From Panax quinquefolius (taxonomy: Eukaryota > Streptophyta > Magnoliopsida > Apiales > Araliaceae), in contig JAINUW010000387.1 in assembly GCA_020205615.1 (NCBI GenBank), positions 186,001 to 250,000 on the forward strand: 64,000 nt of DNA. Reading direction: 5' to 3'. Positions 1-11,973 of the stretch are shown piece after piece. Position 1 is the stretch's first letter; each line of letters begins with the position of its first letter. The notes under the pieces were generated by a model. The model saw only the letters and a program-made list of their open reading frames with translations, made no database searches and was not told the origin of the DNA. The position numbers and the translations under genes are program-made.

Positions 1-264
1 GCAAAACACACACACACATCATCATCTTTATAGCATATATGAATTATTTGAGTGTATGATATTATGCCTGTAGTTTGGTTTGAATTTGTATTCTCGAATC
101 TGGATAATTCGCTGAGGCATTTTTGACTGAAATTTTGTTATAGCTGGAAGAATATGAAACTCATTTGCATCATGATCTAGTTGCATAGCATGTAGTTGCA
201 TTGTCAGTGTTTAATGTCCGATGCATTGCTTGAGGGCAAGCAATAGTTCAAGTTTGGGGGTATT
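1..264 (+). mobile_element. F: 3' untranslated end of Athila-like retrotransposon
   Basis: No coding sequence is visible. The stretch ends in a purine-rich tract (agtttggggg, 251-260) directly before a TGATAAGTGGG terminus. This order, with 'gagggcaagca' just upstream, is the usual 3' UTR and polypurine tract of Athila-type Ty3/gypsy elements. The pol and env-like parts would lie left of the window. The Athila call rests on recalled family resemblance, not a search. Confidence 0.5.
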
Positions 265-1819
265 TGATAAGTGGGTTTTATACCTACTTATTGAACATCA
301 ATTTATGAGAACTATGCCCATCTCAAGTACATTTTAGTATGTTTTTAGTTGCATTTTGTTTTATTTTGCATTACTTGTACTTAGAACTCCTCTGGTATGG
401 AAACACAGGAAATGGCATAGCTTAGCAGTGACATGTGTGGTGAGAATAGCTAAGGCATGATACGTGAAGCGAGTGGAGATAAGGGATTGAACAGTGATGA
501 AGGAACAAGCAATAAGCAGTGGAGCAACATGAAGCAGCAGCAGAGCATAGAGTGCGAGAATTGAGGAAGTAAAGCTGATTAAATGAGCTAAAACACAAGC
601 GCCTTCGCGCCATCAACAAACGAAGGAAGAACGCGCTATTACCAGGTAGCGCCACGCTTATCTCAGATACTAGAACCTCGCGGTACCGCACATCATCATC
701 TGCAATTTGTGAATTAATTTTATTTTAAATTTTAAATTAGAAGTATTTGAGTTGGTATAAATTACTCTGGTTGGTACCAGACGAGTATTACGATCGTTTT
801 TATCAGTTTTTCATAATATAGAACTACGATTTTTACGCTTTGAACGAATTCCAACGTGGAGCCAAGCATAGACTTAATGTTTTATACTTCTTCTTTGGAA
901 TTCAAACATTGATTACAAACTACTTTTATTTTGCTGGATAATATTAGAGATTTGAATAACACATTTGGAGTATAATTTGTAATTGGGTTTGATCAACTAT
1001 ATCTTTTCTCTCAATTGTTTTATTTATTTCTCATGTGTTGTTATAATCCCATAATGGATTTTGGTTCAGCAATGAACTAAACTCCATTATGGGATTCTAA
1101 CGGATATTGATATGTAATCTACTATTAATGGCCTGAATGCTTGATTGTGTAGTTATCATGGAAATTCTGTTATACTTGATTTGATTTCATGAATGCTTGA
1201 TCACCATTCATCTTATGTACTTATATGGAATTGAAAAATGACATGTGAGTATGGTTGTAATCATGATAGCATGCGTTTATGAGGCTGAATTGTTTAGCTT
1301 TATATTTCGTGAACCAGATAGAAATATACTGATTCACCGTGTGTAGTTTCATAAGAGCTTACGCTTTAATTCTATATTGCTGCAAAGTCACATAGAAATA
1401 TAGTGGTTTTGGTTTTATTGATGATTACATGATTTCTATTGCACATGGATGTTATGTGAGTAGGTCACAATGCATTGAAAAATGGTTAAGTCTAGTTTTG
1501 CGCTCTTGGCTAATTTTACATGATACATGAATGATCTTGCATGAGGGTATTATTTAGATGAAATATGAATTGAAGTTAGAATCCCATTATTTCCAAATTT
1601 GATTTATTATTCTTCTTTTATTCATTAGTTGAGTTTAGAATAATTCAAAATAATAAATGTTCGTTTAAGCATATAAAAATAGTGATACAGTTGATGCATA
1701 ATAATTTAATTTTGAAACCTTTGTCTGTGAATCGATACTTTACTTACTCTGTATTACTTGTTAACCTGTGTATGCTTGCATGAGTTAGAGTCCTTTTGTT
1801 AGAACTAAAAAGGAGGCAA
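265..1819 (+). mobile_element. F: truncated 3' LTR, Athila-like
   Basis: The LTR begins with TGATAAGTGGGTTTTATACC right after the polypurine tract. A TATA motif lies at 756-761. Before it sits a GC-rich island with several short dyads (599-610, 633-652, 680-689) that contrasts with the AT-rich surroundings. The right LTR end is not seen: near 1820 the sequence changes to family B LTR, so F is truncated there. The exact breakpoint is uncertain by some tens of bases. Confidence 0.5.
756..761 (+). promoter_or_regulatory. Putative TATA box of F LTR
   Basis: TATAAA lies about 490 bp into the LTR, 67 bp after the 10-bp palindrome gcggtaccgc. The position suits an LTR core promoter, but no transcript evidence is available. 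Confidence 0.35.
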
Positions 1820-3843
1820 CAATCGAATCACCCCTGCACTACGGCCAATGATATTCTTTAGTATCACGACCACAAATTATCCATGCACTACGGGGCAAGG
1901 ATATTCGTGTATTCATCAATGGTCATAATCATGCCAACAACTGTCCATCAATGCACTACGGGCCAATGAGGACTTTTACCACATCTTTTGTAACATTACG
2001 GTCATGATTATACTGAATAATCCCTTGTCATAATCATACCAAGTCCATCTTTGCACTACAGCCACAGATGACTTTCATCATAATATAAACATGAGGATGA
2101 TGACAATGATATAAGAATTCAATTAAATAAAAGCAAAGGATAAATTTTTAAAGATTTCTAATTTAATTTATCCAAAAATCAATAACATCCAAATTGTCAA
2201 CATGATACTGCTTGGTGGAGTAAAATTCAAGAATAATATTGTACCAAAAATAATTTGGACCGAAAACGAATCAACTTTTATCATGAATAGCACCCCGGGT
2301 GAATAGTACTCGAGTGAATAGTACCCTGTGAATAGTACTACGTGAATAGTACTCTGACATAAAAAGGTTAAAATTTAACAAGAATGCTCAGAATAATATT
2401 TCTTTGAAAAGATACTAGATGAAACACAAAATTTAAGGATATTCTACTAATTTCATATAGTATAGAAGCCAAAACTTTAACCAAATGAGTATAGAATTCG
2501 AAATCTGAAACGAAATAATATTACTTAAATACTACAAAGTATGGAAGAAAATATTATTTCAAGCGAATATTGAACAAAAATAACATCTCTTACTTTGAAA
2601 AGAAGAGTATTCCAACTGGTATAGCGGGGATATTCTTGAAGAAAACTTTTACTGTTTTCTACGCTCAAAGCTTTCTAAAACTCGAAAGAAATATGCTCAA
2701 TATTATAGAAAAAGAATTCTCTGATTCTGGTGTGATTTTCAATTCTAAATAAGCATCCTATTTATAGGAGAATGGAAAGGATACTATTTGAAAATTTTAA
2801 TCATGGACTACACAGTACAGAATAATCACGGACGACGTTTGGCTGAAATTTTATGAAAATTTGATTTTACTATTCATTACTGTGCACTAAAATATTCTAA
2901 TAAAACAAAAAATTTAAATAAAATATAATATATTCTATTTATAATCAAAAAAAATAAAACTTAATATATATATATATATATAATTCCCTCTTTTGCCCGT
3001 AATCATCACTCCCCCCATTTCCATTTCAGTTTCCAAAATTCACATGCGGGCCCCACATGTGGCCCCCACATATGGCCCCACCCTTATTATACTAAAAAAT
3101 TTTCTATCGATTATTTTGAAAAATGGGTAAATGGGGGTCCATAAAATAAGCAAAATTTACAATAAATACTTCATAAAAATCCCCTCAATATTTTTAACAA
3201 CGTTTATTCATTATTATTATAATTCGCAATATTAACAACCAGGTTGTTCCCAGAAAAGAGGGGGCTTTTCGATAAGGTGACCAAACCTCTCATTGACAGA
3301 ACTTCTAGACATTGTCAATATTGAAAATAATAATATGAATAACTTTGTCGTATCAATTATTGATTTAATAATAGAAAATATATTGCAGATGATAATGTGA
3401 CAATAATTGAATCAATAATATGAGAGATATGATGCAGCAATTACTGTAGCAATAATTGAGTATAACTGAGTGACTTCTCACGTAAGCATCATTAATCAAT
3501 AGTGTGCTACTATGCAACCACGCGTATTACTGTACTTTTAACACCGGCTATTTCAACAGTTAACGGTAAAACTTCCGCCGTTATTTTCATAAAAGATATT
3601 TACATGCTTTTCTCCGACAATAATTACGTTGTGGGGTTCACCAATGATTGTGCCGTCGTACGAATATTCCATGTTAAAATTAATATTCCCCGACAAATCA
3701 AATATTATATAACAACTTGCTTATTTTGCAAAATTTATAAATATTCCCCACAACTATAACATTATAACAAATTCAAACCTTAATATTCAAAAATGGTATT
3801 TATAGAAAAATTTATTTGTATTCATAAAAGTTAGGGTTATACA
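1820..3843 (-). mobile_element. B: partial LTR (copy 1), minus strand
   Basis: Homologous to the complete B LTR at 26429-29349 in the same orientation. Shared blocks are the repeated TGCACTACGG box (four copies, 1828-2070), the GTACTATTCA array (read here as gaatagtac, 2281-2358) and the 'cccagaaaagagggggctttt' segment near 3250. It ends at 3843 in ...ttataca, aligning with the ...tctcaca terminus of the complete copy. About 550 bp expected at the left are missing, so this copy is truncated against F. Confidence 0.7.
2281..2358 (-). repeat. GTACTATTCA minisatellite, B copy 1
   Basis: Five degenerate units of gaatagtac (reverse complement GTACTATTC), spaced about 15-17 bp and separated by variable linkers. 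This is the shortest clear version of an array much longer in other B copies. Confidence 0.8.
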
Positions 3844-4634
3844 AAAAGGGCATTCTAGTCTTTTTGCTTTTAATTTTAATGGCACAATTGTCTTTTGCTA
3901 CAACCCTTAAGGTTCAACCCTTACGGTTTGACCCTAAGGCTTCACAACTTGATTTTCTTGGATTTTCTTATTAGGCTAAAAACGAAAATTTTAGTTACTA
4001 AAAATGTAAATTAGGGTTTCCTAATTAAAATTAGGTTTCTGAATCACTTAGGACTTGTAATTAGGATTAATGTTTCCTCATTAACGTAAAACTTTCTTAA
4101 TTAGCAACTAGGGTTTCTAATTAGCAATTAGGGTTCCTAATTTTTTCAATTAGGGTTTTCTGATTAATCAATAAGGGTTATTTCCTAATTAAGTTTGTAA
4201 TTAATACACTTAAGCCTTATACTAGCATTTGAAATCCCAAATTAGACTTTTAATATTCCAAATTAGGGTTTCAGATTCCCAGAACTGAAATTAGGGTTTC
4301 CAGAAAAAGTTTCTAGGGTTTCTTATTAATCAATAGAATTTTCTAACTGATCGTCGATGTTTTTAATATAATATCAGGGTTTGGACACTGATATAATTTT
4401 TCTGGTCAACCCTTGACCCTTAACCACATACTGTACACATATATGACCATATACACCGAACATATACACTTATACCATTAATACTGTAAGCCTTCACCAA
4501 AAATTTTTAAAATTACCAAATTCTTTCCCAGAAATGTCAAATCCATTCATTTATTTTCTATTTAGGTCTATTATTTAACCTTAAATCAATCTTTTAAGAT
4601 TTTAATAAATTGTCTAATTTCTCAGGTAGTCACA
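3844..4634 (-). mobile_element. A LTR 1 (partial)
   Basis: Corresponds to the last ~790 bp (plus-strand right part) of A LTR 2, starting at 'agggcattctag' and ending in ...gtagtcaca. It includes the TTAGGG-rich (telobox) block at about 3990-4330. The remainder of this LTR was lost or displaced at the B copy 1 junction. Confidence 0.8.
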
Positions 4635-4652
4635 TTCACCCCTTTTTCTAAG
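4635..4652 (-). other. A polypurine tract, unit 1
   Basis: Read on the minus strand this is a purine run (agaaaaaggggtgaa) abutting the TGTGAC LTR terminus. This is the position for plus-strand DNA priming. Confidence 0.65.
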
Positions 4653-6500
4653 AATTTCATCCCCGAAATTAAACTTACACCTTATACCTTTCATACACAG
4701 CATCACATGCTACCCAATACATTCCTCACAAGAGTAAAAAAAAAATTCAAATAATGTTGAAGAGTTATATAGACTATTGTCTGTCATTTTCGAAAAGGTG
4801 ATACAAAAATTCATCCGTAAAATCGTCATACTTACTGAGATACATAGGAAATTAGCGATATGATATGCCTGTCTTGGTCAATCTTCTTTGGTTGAAACAA
4901 TTTTTCCCCGTTCCCTCTATCCCATCCACCTTAGGCGCACAAAAACTTTCTTACCTCAGTCTTTATCAGAATCCGCACCAAAACAATTTGGTTCGGGAAA
5001 ATTTTCAAAGAACGCTTAGAGTTTTCATGAACGTTGGTCGAGCCGAATCAAATAGCTTAGACTTATATCAATAATCAATTTCAAACAAAATATTAAGGTA
5101 TAGCCAAAACCCCGTTGGCATATTAAAACTTTGAAAATGACGTCATGATGTCGTACTGTATTAACAGCCCGTTTGAGGATGGCGTCATTGAATGACTTTG
5201 TCATAACACATTATACAATAGTGGAACAATGATTTTTAGATCGAATTCAACACTAATTATTCCAGTATTTACAACTCCATCATTTTTTTATCAATCTTGC
5301 ACTAGGTTACATGATACATTAATAATAAATAAAACACATTTTGATGTTTCAAATTATTTTCGTCTAGCCAAAACAATTAGCATAGACTATTCTTTAAACC
5401 ATTCAAAAATCATTGCAAATCAGTTTTATCATCTCAACAGGTAACGAAGAGTCGGTGGCCCGAAGTCCACACATACACAATGGTCACCAGGAGTTGAGAA
5501 TAAAAATTCATTTTCAAAAAGCACATAGTGCGTATTTAGCTTGATGTCCAAAAAGTTTGAAGTCTAGCATAGCTAGGAGTTTTGGAAAACCTATGTCTCC
5601 AATAATAATCAATTTCTTAAATAGTCTATCTATTCCTATTATCCTCAATACTCCATTCACACATATCTATACCCAGTTCATCAAACTTACCACACTTATG
5701 AGTTCAGGAACTTTCCACAATCATATGAGTTTATGAACTTGTCCTAGACAGACCATTGGCGTCCATTCGCTGAGGGGTTCATAAACATTTCATATAATCA
5801 TGAGTCACGAACATACCATAAGTATGAGTTTTAAGAACTCGTACTTAACCTGATATTCTCTACCTATAACCTACCTATCTGTTATACACCTGAGAAAAGA
5901 ATCTCCTTCTAAACATGTATATAGCAAATAGTGCGACACAGACATTTCAATGATTATCAGTACCAAAAACTAAGTGGTTTTTACACCAAGTACAATACCC
6001 CGCCCATAACAAGGAATCATACAACTTAGCTACTGACATGAGTCCTCAATTGAAATCCCAACCTAATCTTAACTCCCTTCTCAATACGAATTTCATTTAA
6101 TCCATATTCATAATCCTTTCCTGAATCTCTATCAATTCATAGTACATCTGACACACAACAATCTTGCCTTAAACTTGTCACTCATTTGATTGTTTCTATT
6201 CCCTGTTATAATTTTATCAAATCAAGGGGTGATCACATCGTATATATTATGATTCATTTCTATGCTATGATCGTTTTGTTTTACGATCTATTATCCCTGT
6301 ACCTTTAGTCTTATAGACTCTATCTATTCACCATTATTGTTCACCTTTATTATCAGAGTTAGGGAACTTCGTGTCTTTATAACCCGCCGAGATTCGTCTT
6401 TGAATCTTACCGACACACTAACTCTATTTGAGTTAGTCCTTATCCTAATCACTGCGGTTATTAGTCTCAGGTAACCCTACCTAATGTTCATAACCAACAT

Positions 6501-6513
6501 CTTTGATACCAAC
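6501..6513 (-). other. A primer-binding site, unit 1
   Basis: The minus strand reads gttggtatcaaag directly after the LTR end. The core TGGTATCA(A/G)AG is the classic complement of the initiator-Met tRNA 3' end. It is repeated identically at 11961-11973. Confidence 0.75.
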
Positions 6514-7972
6514 TGTAGCATCCCCAAATCCCGGTCCTAATCACCAAGGATCTGGTATACTAATTCTATAACTATTGCGGAAAATATAAACATAAATTGT
6601 TTATACATTAAAACTTTATACACTATCCCCAAGGTCGAGAACCTTCACATAATATCTGAATCAATATCCTATCTAACATATATTATTATTATCATACAAT
6701 ACTGTTACAAATCTAGCTGCACACACAGTCCCAAGCTGAACTTGGCTTTAACTTTTCATTGTATCTGACGTATTCGCCTTAATCTGAAATGTTTATCATG
6801 ATATAGCAAAGGTGAGGAAGAAGTTTGCCCAACAAGTTTAAGTTCAATAAATTAATGATATATCATGATTGAAAGATTTTAAATAATAGCTAGCTAACAT
6901 TCAACAATATAATTGTGAACTAAAATGGCCAAATTTTCATAGCTGAACGAACATTGAACATGAACATATCAATTATATATGGACCGAATGGTAATGAAGG
7001 TTTTCAGCCTTTCATACCTGATGAATACATGCAATATGCACTGAGTATGATTCATTAAACCATAGACATGATAATCAACAATGATTATCCATAAGCATAT
7101 TCGAAATAAACAACTCGAAGTTGAGTTAAGGAAAAACTTGCCTGATCCGTTGATTATCGTTACGCAACTTATTTAGCTTTGTCTGAAAACCTAATATAAA
7201 TAATACCGATTTCCAAATAATAGAATAATATCATCACAGTATAATACTCTTATATATTAACATAGAATAACCTAAACACATAACACATAACCCTATCAAT
7301 CTATACAACACATAAGACTTAGTACCAAGTCAGACTATTGCAGTCTGAGTTGAATTCGGCACAATTTTGACATCCCGACGACCTAGTCGGACAATTCTCA
7401 AGCCTAATATTATTAAGACTTGGTCTAAACTGGTTCACAGTTCTCTTGGATAATTTTATTATCTTTTAAAATATTTTTCAATGACTCATAATAATTTTCA
7501 GATAATTATTATCATTTATCATGATTTTTCAATCATTAAAATCGTATTTATATAATTTTAAATACCACAATATTCTATTATCATTAATATTTATTTATTA
7601 TCAAATATTAATGAAATTCTCGACATAATATTATAATATATTTATAATATATCAAAGTATTTTAATACCTTAAAATCATATTTATATAATTTTAAACCTT
7701 TAAATCCATTATCCGATAATTGCCATTAATATTAAATATTAATGTTTTTCATGCCAAAATATCAAAAGTTATATTTTATAACTTAAAATATTTTATAACA
7801 CTTAAATCATTTTCATATGATTTTTAAATCATTAATTCTATTTTTCCACAATTTATTTAATACATTCATTAAATAAATTAATTACCATTAATAATAAATT
7901 ATTAATGAAATTTGTCACAAAATATTCTGATAAAATAATTAATTTTGGAAAATAAACTTTCGCTAAAGGGCC

Positions 7973-7998
7973 CTATAGCGATAAAACCGTCGCTATAG
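7973..7998. repeat. Dyad ctatagcga/tcgctatag in A LTR 2
   Basis: Perfect inverted repeat with 9-bp arms and an 8-base loop, in the only GC-rich patch of a long AT-rich region. In A LTR 3 (13435-13460) one arm position has changed. Confidence 0.75.
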
Positions 7999-9429
7999 GT
8001 GTTCTTGAGTGTTCTTGGCCAAACCCAGATCTTCATCGACAAAGTTCAAGTCATCATGTTTGACCAGTCCTAATTCATGGATCTTGATGTATCTGGGTTT
8101 GATTATGTGTTAAGGTTATAGTATTTATGTAATACTACAACCCTAAACAAACATCATGGCCATTCTATATCAAATTAGAGAGATCTGGGTCCTCAAATAC
8201 CTTGTCAAGCATGTTCTTACTTTTCTGGGTTTCCAAGAAATGAAGAACAACCATGGTATCTACTTTGCAAGCCTTGAATCTAGAGTTTTGGCCTTTCTCA
8301 ATGTAATACTAAGGTTCAATCGTGTAGTATTCATGACAGGGTACAATAATATATCACTAAATTAGTATAACAACAACAAATCTAAGCGATCTTGGTCGGT
8401 CAAAGTAGTGGTCAGGAACTGCTCCTTGAAGATCTGGGTTTTCCAGAAACCTTCAAAAGGTAGTTTCGTCAACCCTACTTTGACCACGATTATATTCATT
8501 TCTGTTTATAATTTTGGTAAAGTAAAGGCATAAATGTATAGCCTACATGTCAGTCTACAAGGTCCAACCAACAAAATGACCTAACTATTAAAGAGCAGCA
8601 AGATCAAAGGCCTGCAAAAATGCTGTCAGACTTTTCATGGTAATCTGGGTTACCCATAAACAGTTGGCCGGTCAACACACTTTGACCCTTAATAACTTGC
8701 AATCTAAATATGATTTGGGCTTGATTCAAGTTTTAGATCGAAGCCCTTACAACATAGAACAGATCTATAACTTAAAACACACATATCATCAAACACATAG
8801 AGATGCAGAAGCTCTGACATTTGCTTGTCAGAGCACAAAACTAGGGTTCATGATCAGTTTCAAAATTTTGATTTTCGTACAACTAGATGATATAGATCTA
8901 AGTTATAACAACCCAGATCACCAAGTGACACCCTCTAACACATATTTAATCAACAAACAACAACTTTAACATCAATCTTAAAGATCTAGCAAGTTAGGGT
9001 TCATACCTTTTGACTGCACAAGTTTTGATTCTGATTCTTATGTTCTGATCTTGGCTTGCTAGGGATCGTTGTAATGACTGATCAACTTAATATTTCCATG
9101 GGTCTAGAGAGAGAAAGTGTGGGTTGATATTTTGGTCCCAAATGAAGCTTTATTCTTGGTTTTCTCTCTCTTTAATCTATATAAATAATGAATACAATGT
9201 ACATTCGCTGATAAAATGGCTGATATTTTAGATATATGAACATTTGTATATCTTAAGTTGGTCAACAACTCAATTATATGGAAATATTTGCAAGCCACAT
9301 ATTAAAGAATGTGAGACAAGGGCATTCTAGTCTTTTTGCTTCTAATTTTAATGGCACAATTGTCTTTTGCTACAACCCTTAGGGTTTAAACCTAAGGTTT
9401 CACAACTTGATTTTCTAAGATTTTCTTAT

Positions 9430-9790
9430 TAGGCTAAAAATTAAAATTTTAGTTACTAAAAATGTAAATTAGGGTTTCCTAATTTAAATTAGGTTTCCGA
9501 ATGACTTAGGACTTGTAATTAGGATTAATGTTTCCTAATTAACGTAAAACTTTCTTAATTAGCAATTAGAGTTTCTAATTAGGAATTAGGGTTCCTAATT
9601 TTTGCAATTAAGGTTTTCTGATTTATCAATTAGGGTTATTCCCTAATTAAGTTTGTAATTAATACACTTAAGCCTTCTACTAACATTTGAAATCCCAAAT
9701 TAAAGTTTTAATATTCCGAATTAGGGTTTCAGATTTTCATAACTGAAATTAGGGTTTCCAGAACCGGTTTTTAGGGTTTCTTATTAATCA
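9430..9790 (-). repeat. Telobox-like (TTAGGGTTT) block in A LTR 2
   Basis: Repeated TTAGGGTTT/AATTAGG words, about ten in 350 bp, read as AAACCCTAA on the sense (minus) strand. Equivalent blocks lie at about 3990-4330, 14750-15110 and, inverted, 39660-40230. Spacing is irregular, so this is not a true telomere tract. Confidence 0.7.
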
Positions 9791-10099
9791 ATAGAATTTT
9801 CTAACTGAACGTCGATGTTCTTAATATAATATCAGTGTTTGGACACTGATATAATTTATCTGGTCAACCCTTGACCCTTGACCCTCAACCACATATTGTA
9901 CACATATATGATCATATACACCGAACATATACACTTATACCATTAATACTGTAAGCCTTCACCAAAAAATTTTAAAATTAAAAAATTCCTTCCTAGAAAT
10001 GTCAAATCCATTCACTTATTTTCTGATTAGGTCTATTATTTAACCTTAAATCAATCTTTTAAGATTCTAATAAATTGTCTAATTTCTCGGGTCGTCACA

Positions 10100-11973
10100 T
10101 TCACCCCTTCTTCTAAGAATTTCATCCCTGAAATTCAACTTACACCTTATACCTTTCATACACAGCATCACATGCTACCCAATACATTCCTCACAAGAGT
10201 AAAAAAAAATTCAAATAATGTTGAAGAGTTATATAGACTATTGTCTGTCATTTTCGAAAAGGTGATACAAAAATTCATCCGCAAAACCATCATACTTACA
10301 AACACGTAGGGAAATTAGCCCGATATGCCCTGTACTGGCCAAGTACTGCTGGTTGGAATAATTTTTCCTCGTTCCCTCTATCCCATCTACCTTAGGCGCA
10401 CAAAAATTTTCTTATCTCAGTCTTTATCAGAATCCGCACCAAAATAATTTGGTTAGGGAAAATTTTTAAATAACGCTTTGGGTTTTCATAAACGTTGGTC
10501 TAACCAAATCAAATAGCTTAGACTCATATCAATAATCAATTTCAAACGTAATATTAAGGTATAGCCAAAACCCCGTTGGCAAATTAAAACTTTAAAAATG
10601 ATGTTATGATGTCGTACTATATTAACAGCCTGTTTGAGGATGGCGTCATTGTATGACTTTGTCATAACACATCATAAAATAGTGGAACAATGATTTTTAG
10701 ATCGAATTCAACACTAAATATTCCTGTATTTACAACTCCATCATTTTTTATCAATCTTGCTCCAGGTTACATGATACATTAATGATAAATAAAACACATT
10801 TTGATGTTTCAAATTATTTTCGTCTAGCTAAAACAATTAGCATAGACTATTCTTTAAACCTTTCAAAAATCATTGCAAATCTGTTTAATCATCTCAACGG
10901 GAAACGAGGAGTCGGTGGCCCGAAGTTCACACATACACAATGGTCACCAGGAGTTGAGAATAAAAATTCATTTTCAAAAAGCACATAGTGCATATTTAGC
11001 TTGATGTCTAAAAAGTTCAAAGTCTAGTATAGCTAGGAGTTTTGGAAAACCTATGTCTCCACTAATAATAAATTTCTTAAATAGTCTATATATTCCTATT
11101 ATCCTTAATAATCCATTCACACATATCTATACCCAGTTCATCAAACTTACCATACTTATGAGTTTAGGAACTTTTCACAATCATATGAGTTTGAGAACTT
11201 GTCCTAGACAGACCTTTGGCGTCCATTCGCTGAGGGGTTCATAAACATTTCATATAACCATGAGTCACAAACATACCATAAGTATGAGTTTTAAGAACTC
11301 GTACTTAACCTGATATTCTCTACCTATAACCTACCTATCTGTTATACACCTGAGAAAAGAATCTCCTTCTAAACATGTATATAGCAAATAGTGAAACACA
11401 GACATTTCAATGATTATCAGTACCAAAAACTAAGTGGTTTTTACACCAAGTACAATACCCCGCCCATAACAAGGAATCCTACAACTTAGCTACTGACATG
11501 AGTCCTCAATTGAAATCCCAACCTAATCTTAACTCCCTTCTCAATACGAATTTCATTTAATCCATATTCATAATCCTTTCCTGAATCTCTATCAATTCAT
11601 AGTACATCTGACACACAACAATCTTGCCTTAAACTTGTCACTCATTTGATTGTTTCTATTCCCTGTTATAATTTTATCAAATCAAGGGGTGATCACATCG
11701 TATATATTATGATTCATTTCTATGCTATGATCGTTTTGTTTTACGATCTATTATCCATGTACCTTTAGTCTTATAGACTCTATCTATTCACCATTATTGT
11801 TCACCTTTATTATCAGAGTTAGGGAACTTCGTGTCTTTATAACCCGCCGAGATTCGTCTTTGAATTTTACCGACACACTAACTCTATTTGAGTTAGTCCT
11901 TATCCTAATCACTGCGGTTATTAGTCTCAGGTAACCCTACCTAATGTTCATAACCAACATCTTTGATACCAAC
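10100..11973 (-). mobile_element. A internal domain 2, non-coding
   Basis: Second copy of the 1.88-kb internal domain, offset 5,460 bp from the first. The polypurine tract is at 10100-10117 and the primer-binding site at 11961-11973. No gag-pol. The right half (from about 11273) is nearly identical to domain 1. Confidence 0.75.

Larger units (their letters stand above)
4635..6513 (-). mobile_element. A internal domain 1, non-coding
   Basis: The 1,879-bp domain lies between polypurine tract and primer-binding site. Open frames are short (71 aa or less), AT-biased and resemble no known protein, so I treat it as non-coding. From about 5813 to the right it is about 1 percent different from internal domain 2, while 5221-5812 differs by roughly 5 percent (counted by eye). 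Confidence 0.7.
6514..10099 (-). mobile_element. A LTR 2 (complete)
   Basis: A 3,586-bp LTR with TG...CA ends on both strands (plus-strand edges TGTAGCATCC and GGTCGTCACA). It contains a perfect 9-bp-arm dyad at 7973-7998 and the telobox-rich block near 9430-9790. It serves as the shared LTR of both tandem units. Confidence 0.8.

Noticed and set aside
3990..4330. Interstitial telomere tract
   Set aside because: TTAGGGTTT words are irregularly spaced and recur in every A LTR, so they are an LTR feature and not a telomere remnant.
6501..6513. tRNA gene fragment
   Set aside because: The match to initiator-Met tRNA covers only about 12 bases next to an LTR end, as a primer-binding site does. 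No cloverleaf is present.
8637..8969. 110-codon plus-strand frame in A LTR 2
   Set aside because: Not kept open in the homologous A LTR 3 and antisense to the LTR. No family resemblance.
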